DNA of 8,084 nucleotides from assembly GCA_031281855.1 (NCBI GenBank), contig JAITEW010000297.1:1-8084 (forward strand), read 5' to 3'. Made by a program: the position numbers and the translations under genes. A model generated the notes under the pieces. It was not told the DNA's origin, searched no databases, and saw nothing but the letters and a program-made list of their open reading frames with translations. Below, piece after piece: positions 6,092 through 8,084 of this stretch. The stretch comes from Treponema sp. Lineage in GTDB: Bacteria; Spirochaetota; Spirochaetia; Treponematales; Breznakiellaceae. Numbering within the stretch: the first letter of the stretch is position 1; each line of letters begins with the position of its first letter.

Positions 6092-6382
6092 ATGAGTATG
6101 ACCATCGACAGGATAGGTTCCATAGATCCCATTCAGCCCGGTAAAAAATCCGGACGGGCCAACCAGGTCAGCGAAACCCCCAAGACCGATTCCATCAGTA
6201 TCTCTTCGGAAGCGGTCGAAAAGGCCGAACTGTACAGGGCGATGGAATTAGCCGCTGCCGCGCCGGATGTACGGGCTGATAAGGTTGTGGAGCTTCAAGC
6301 TAAAATTAACGATCCGTCCTATATCAACGACAAGGTGTTGAATGCCACAGCGGATAGAATTATAGACGTTCTCTTCGGCTAA
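6092..6382 (+). CDS. flgM: Anti-sigma-28 factor FlgM
   Basis: FlgM binds and inactivates the flagellar sigma factor sigma-28 until the hook-basal body is built. The 96-residue protein has a disordered-looking, polar N-terminal half (Gly, Ser, Lys, Pro) and the conserved C-terminal sigma-binding helices: ISISSEAVEKAELYRAM (35-51), VRADKVVELQAKINDPSY (60-77) and ATADRIIDVLF (85-95). Length is normal for the family. The start may be the ATG at 6092 or the one at 6098: AGGTAGGA (6083-6090) gives good spacing to 6098 but is very close to 6092. It is a one-gene unit between two terminators, transcribed from a sigma-28 promoter. It probably enters the flagellar export pathway, as FlgM does in Salmonella. 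In spirochaetes with periplasmic flagella the export destination is less clear. Confidence 0.92.
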   Translation: MSMTIDRIGSIDPIQPGKKSGRANQVSETPKTDSISISSEAVEKAELYRAMELAAAAPDVRADKVVELQAKINDPSYINDKVLNATADRIIDVLFG

Positions 6383-6397
6383 GAGCCGTCGAAAAGG

Positions 6398-6446
6398 AAA
6401 AAAGCGCGGAGCCTGGACATCCTTGTCTCGGGTTCCGCTTTTTTTT
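6398..6446 (+). terminator. Intrinsic terminator of flgM
   Basis: An A-run and GC (6398-6405) pair with GC and the T-run (6437-6446). A GGAGCCT arm (6408-6414) pairs with GGGTTCC (6430-6436), and an inner GACA/TGTC closes the top. Eight T residues (6439-6446) follow the stem. The next gene's ribosome binding site, GAGGTGA (6447-6453), begins directly after the T-tract, so any read-through mRNA would have that site next to a strong hairpin. Confidence 0.8.
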
Positions 6447-6456
6447 GAGGTGATAG

Positions 6457-7602
6457 ATGGCGGATATTGTATATAAACTGGATCCGGAAATCATAATCGG
6501 CCAGGATACGGTTAACAGGGTGGGGTCAATATGCAGCGTTTTTGGCAGCCGGGTTCTGGTAACCACTGAACAGGTTCTTTACGAAAACAACGCTATCGAA
6601 CGGCTCACCACGGTTCTGGCGGATGCCGGTGTGGAAGCGATACTTTTCGATGAGATCCCCGCCCAGGCCACTGCGGATGTGGCTGAAACCGCCGCCAGCC
6701 TGGCCAGAGGCGCCCGCTGTAATGCCATTATCGGCTTTGGAGGCCTTAAAACCCAGTCCATCGCCAGAATGGCCTCTATTATCGCCGGTTCGGGGCTGGA
6801 AGTTTTTGAGCTTCTTGACGGCAGAAAAGAGGAGAAAGGCTTTATCCCATTCGTGGCTGTCCCCACTACCGGGCGGGACCCCTTTCTCTTTGCGTCTTAC
6901 TTCATCGCTGTGGATCCCCGGGACCGTTCGGTAAAGCTTGTAAAGTCCCCCAAAGGGCTCTGCGCCGCGGCTGTTATTGACAGCGGGCTCTCAGAATCCC
7001 TGAGCGGTAAATTCGCGTCTACCACTTTTTTTTACGGTTTTTGCGTAGCAGTAGAGGCCTACTGTTCCGTCAAGTCCAGTTTCCTTTCAGATTCCCTTCT
7101 GGAACAGGCTATTTCACTTTACGGGCAGATGATCAACTCTTATGCGGATAACCGCAATTTCGATCTTATCCAGGGGTCCGTCAAAGCCGGCTTTCTCATG
7201 GCCCTGGGCGCCGCTATCAGCGCTCCGGGTATAGGCACCGCCTTGGCCTACGCCCTGAACGGCAGGTTCCCGGTGGCCAAGTCCTGGAGTTCCACGGTGC
7301 TCCTCCCTTATGTGCTGGAAAAGCTGGTAGCCGCAAGGCCGGAAAAGATGGCCAAAGTGGCCGCCCTTATCGGCGAGCCCGTAGAAGGTTCCTCAGTGGC
7401 CGAAGCCGCCAATATGGCGGTGGAGAGCGTACGCCGCCGCATGGGCGTACTCCAGGTCCCTGCAAGGCTCAAAGAATTCAACCTTTCCCTGGACCGGCTG
7501 GTCCCTGTAGCCGAAGCCGCCAGGGACCTGGAGTTTAACGCATTCTCTCCCTGGACCATCGCCTCTGAAGACGCCTTTGACATTCTGAAACAGGCGTTTT
7601 AA
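6457..7602 (+). CDS. Iron-containing alcohol dehydrogenase-fold protein, metal ligands lost
   Basis: The 381-residue protein aligns from end to end with iron-containing alcohol dehydrogenases/glycerol dehydrogenases: an N-terminal nucleotide-binding half (FGGLKTQSIARMA at 94-106 where GGGSxxDxAK is usual; VPTTG at 135-139) and a helical C-terminal half (EAY at 200-202, KAGFLMALGAAISAPGIG at 243-260, STVLLPYVL at 279-287). By my hand alignment the four usual metal ligands are replaced: Asp by Tyr193, His by Val197, His by Thr261 and His by Lys275. The GGGSxxD aspartate is Gln100, and the GTGSE loop after PTT is GRDPF. Lysine and glycine framework positions remain and the frame is intact, so it looks like a maintained protein with a changed or absent catalytic role rather than a pseudogene. 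The start is set by GAGGTGA 3 bases upstream of the ATG. It follows flgM in the same direction after a terminator; no separate promoter was found. Its role is unknown. Confidence 0.8.
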   Translation: MADIVYKLDPEIIIGQDTVNRVGSICSVFGSRVLVTTEQVLYENNAIERLTTVLADAGVEAILFDEIPAQATADVAETAASLARGARCNAIIGFGGLKTQSIARMASIIAGSGLEVFELLDGRKEEKGFIPFVAVPTTGRDPFLFASYFIAVDPRDRSVKLVKSPKGLCAAAVIDSGLSESLSGKFASTTFFYGFCVAVEAYCSVKSSFLSDSLLEQAISLYGQMINSYADNRNFDLIQGSVKAGFLMALGAAISAPGIGTALAYALNGRFPVAKSWSSTVLLPYVLEKLVAARPEKMAKVAALIGEPVEGSSVAEAANMAVESVRRRMGVLQVPARLKEFNLSLDRLVPVAEAARDLEFNAFSPWTIASEDAFDILKQAF

Positions 7603-7611
7603 TATTATTAT

Positions 7612-7637
7612 AGGGGTTTTACAGGGGCTTTTTTACA
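7612..7637 (+). repeat. Short imperfect direct repeat
   Basis: AGGGGTTTTAC (7612-7622) is followed at once by AGGGGCTTTTTTACA (7623-7637), a tandem near-copy with three extra bases. It lies between the dehydrogenase-fold gene and the long hairpin. Its function is unknown and it may be a chance or slippage product. Confidence 0.4.
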
Positions 7638-7641
7638 GTAC

Positions 7642-7687
7642 AAAGTAGGGTTGTTCAGAAACTGAGGTTTCTGAACAACTCTATTTT
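7642..7687 (+). terminator. Long near-perfect hairpin, terminator and possible dispersed repeat
   Basis: GTTGTTCAGAAAC (7650-7662) and GTTTCTGAACAAC (7667-7679) are perfect 13-base inverted arms around a TGAG loop. Pairing continues outward to 7642/7687, giving 21 pairs in all, including two G-U wobbles (7645/7684, 7649/7680). The wobbles pair only in plus-strand RNA, and a T-rich stretch follows (7684-7700), so it probably ends transcription from the dehydrogenase-fold gene. It overlaps the last codons and the stop of the convergent Nudix gene. Such a symmetrical element could be a repeated palindrome in this genome, which cannot be tested from one copy. Confidence 0.65.
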
Positions 7688-8084
7688 ATATTTATTTTTT
7701 TCCTCTGGTGTTAATTCTTTTATCACCACAGATACCATCTTGTCATCTTTTACTTCGTCAATTTTCTTCCATTCCGCTTCTTTAATTGTTTGTTCTTTAA
7801 TATCAACTTCCGGATCATATCCAACTTTTATTTCCTCTTCATTTAGCGGTTCCGCTAAAAAACAATATTGTATTCCGCCTGTATATTCATTTCTATACAA
7901 ATATCTAATAATTTTTATTTTTAGGTTTGTTTCTTCAAATGCCTCACGAACTGCAGCATTTTCTAATGTCTCCCCATTTTCAACGCCGCCGCCAGGAAGG
8001 GTCCAAAAATCTCTATTAGGTCTTATTTCATGAATCATTGCTATTTTGCCATTGTGTATTATTGCCGAAAAGGCTCTTTTCCTA
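7655..8084 (-). CDS. Nudix hydrolase, N-terminus beyond the right edge
   Basis: Nudix enzymes hydrolyse nucleoside diphosphates linked to another moiety. The Nudix box is clear: counting from the in-frame ATG at 8038, G17, E23, R31-E32 and E35-E36 fit GX5EX7REUXEEXG, with Asn38 in place of the final Gly. WTLPGGG (12-18) precedes it. The ATG at 8038 is probably internal: the frame stays open for 15 more codons to the edge, reading RKRAFSAIIHNGKIA, which is the expected first beta-strand of a Nudix domain. So the true start lies outside the window. The gene is strikingly A+T rich, with many AAA, ATA and TTT codons, unlike the neighbouring genes, which suggests recent transfer. The last residues (about LFRNLSF) and the TGA are encoded in the hairpin. 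The substrate cannot be told from sequence. Confidence 0.88.
   Translation of the reverse strand, partial: RKRAFSAIIHNGKIAMIHEIRPNRDFWTLPGGGVENGETLENAAVREAFEETNLKIKIIRYLYRNEYTGGIQYCFLAEPLNEEEIKVGYDPEVDIKEQTIKEAEWKKIDEVKDDKMVSVVIKELTPEEKNKYKIELFRNLSF

Noticed and set aside
7655..8038. Complete 127-residue Nudix protein starting at 8038
   Set aside because: The frame stays open to the window edge and the extra residues continue the Nudix fold, so 8038 is most likely an internal Met and the gene is cut by the window.
1..8084. CRISPR array, tRNA, rRNA, insertion sequence or replication origin
   Set aside because: No regularly spaced repeats, cloverleaf-like sequence, transposase motifs or clusters of DnaA-like boxes were seen in either strand.

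Overview
This window most likely comes from a spirochaete chromosome, probably a Treponema of the termite-gut type. That is an inference. It rests on lipoprotein signal peptides with relaxed lipoboxes, a flgM gene behind a textbook sigma-28 promoter, a PF10023-type putative aminopeptidase, and moderate-to-high G+C in all genes except the last. There are no rRNA, tRNA, CRISPR or transposase genes.

Layout. Positions 1-2010 are on the minus strand. They hold the first 21 codons of a lipoprotein gene that runs off the left edge, a lipid-anchored HExxH metallopeptidase (putative aminopeptidase) and a ThuA-like protein. The ThuA-like gene and the edge lipoprotein each have a promoter with the same -35 hexamer, TTGCCT, and a 17-base spacer. 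Positions 2011-2239 form a regulatory intergenic region with several dyads and a direct repeat. Positions 2240-4833 are a plus-strand operon for a group I ECF (energy-coupling factor) nickel/cobalt importer. It has a fused substrate-binding M+N membrane protein, the T-component (CbiQ type) and the ATPase (CbiO type), so the transporter looks complete. Convergent to it is a small membrane-anchored protein with two tandem four-cysteine zinc-binding units (4840-5289).

That gene is divergent from rsmI (16S rRNA C1402 2'-O-methyltransferase), which starts at a GTG with no Shine-Dalgarno sequence. rsmI ends in an intrinsic terminator whose loop and T-tract also carry the -35 and spacer of a sigma-28 promoter for flgM, the anti-sigma-28 factor. 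After a second terminator comes a protein of the iron-containing alcohol dehydrogenase fold that appears to have lost all four metal ligands. The right end holds a long near-perfect hairpin overlapping the 3' end of an A+T-rich, minus-strand Nudix hydrolase gene. The Nudix reading frame continues past the right edge.

Functionally, the window combines metal acquisition (Ni/Co), cell-envelope lipoproteins, translation maintenance (RsmI) and flagellar late-gene control (FlgM). I see no clear multi-gene novel system. The points most worth a second look are the degenerate dehydrogenase-fold protein next to flgM, the merged terminator/sigma-28 promoter, the structured leader of the Ni/Co operon, the tandem zinc-ribbon protein and the 3' hairpin, which may be a dispersed repeat.
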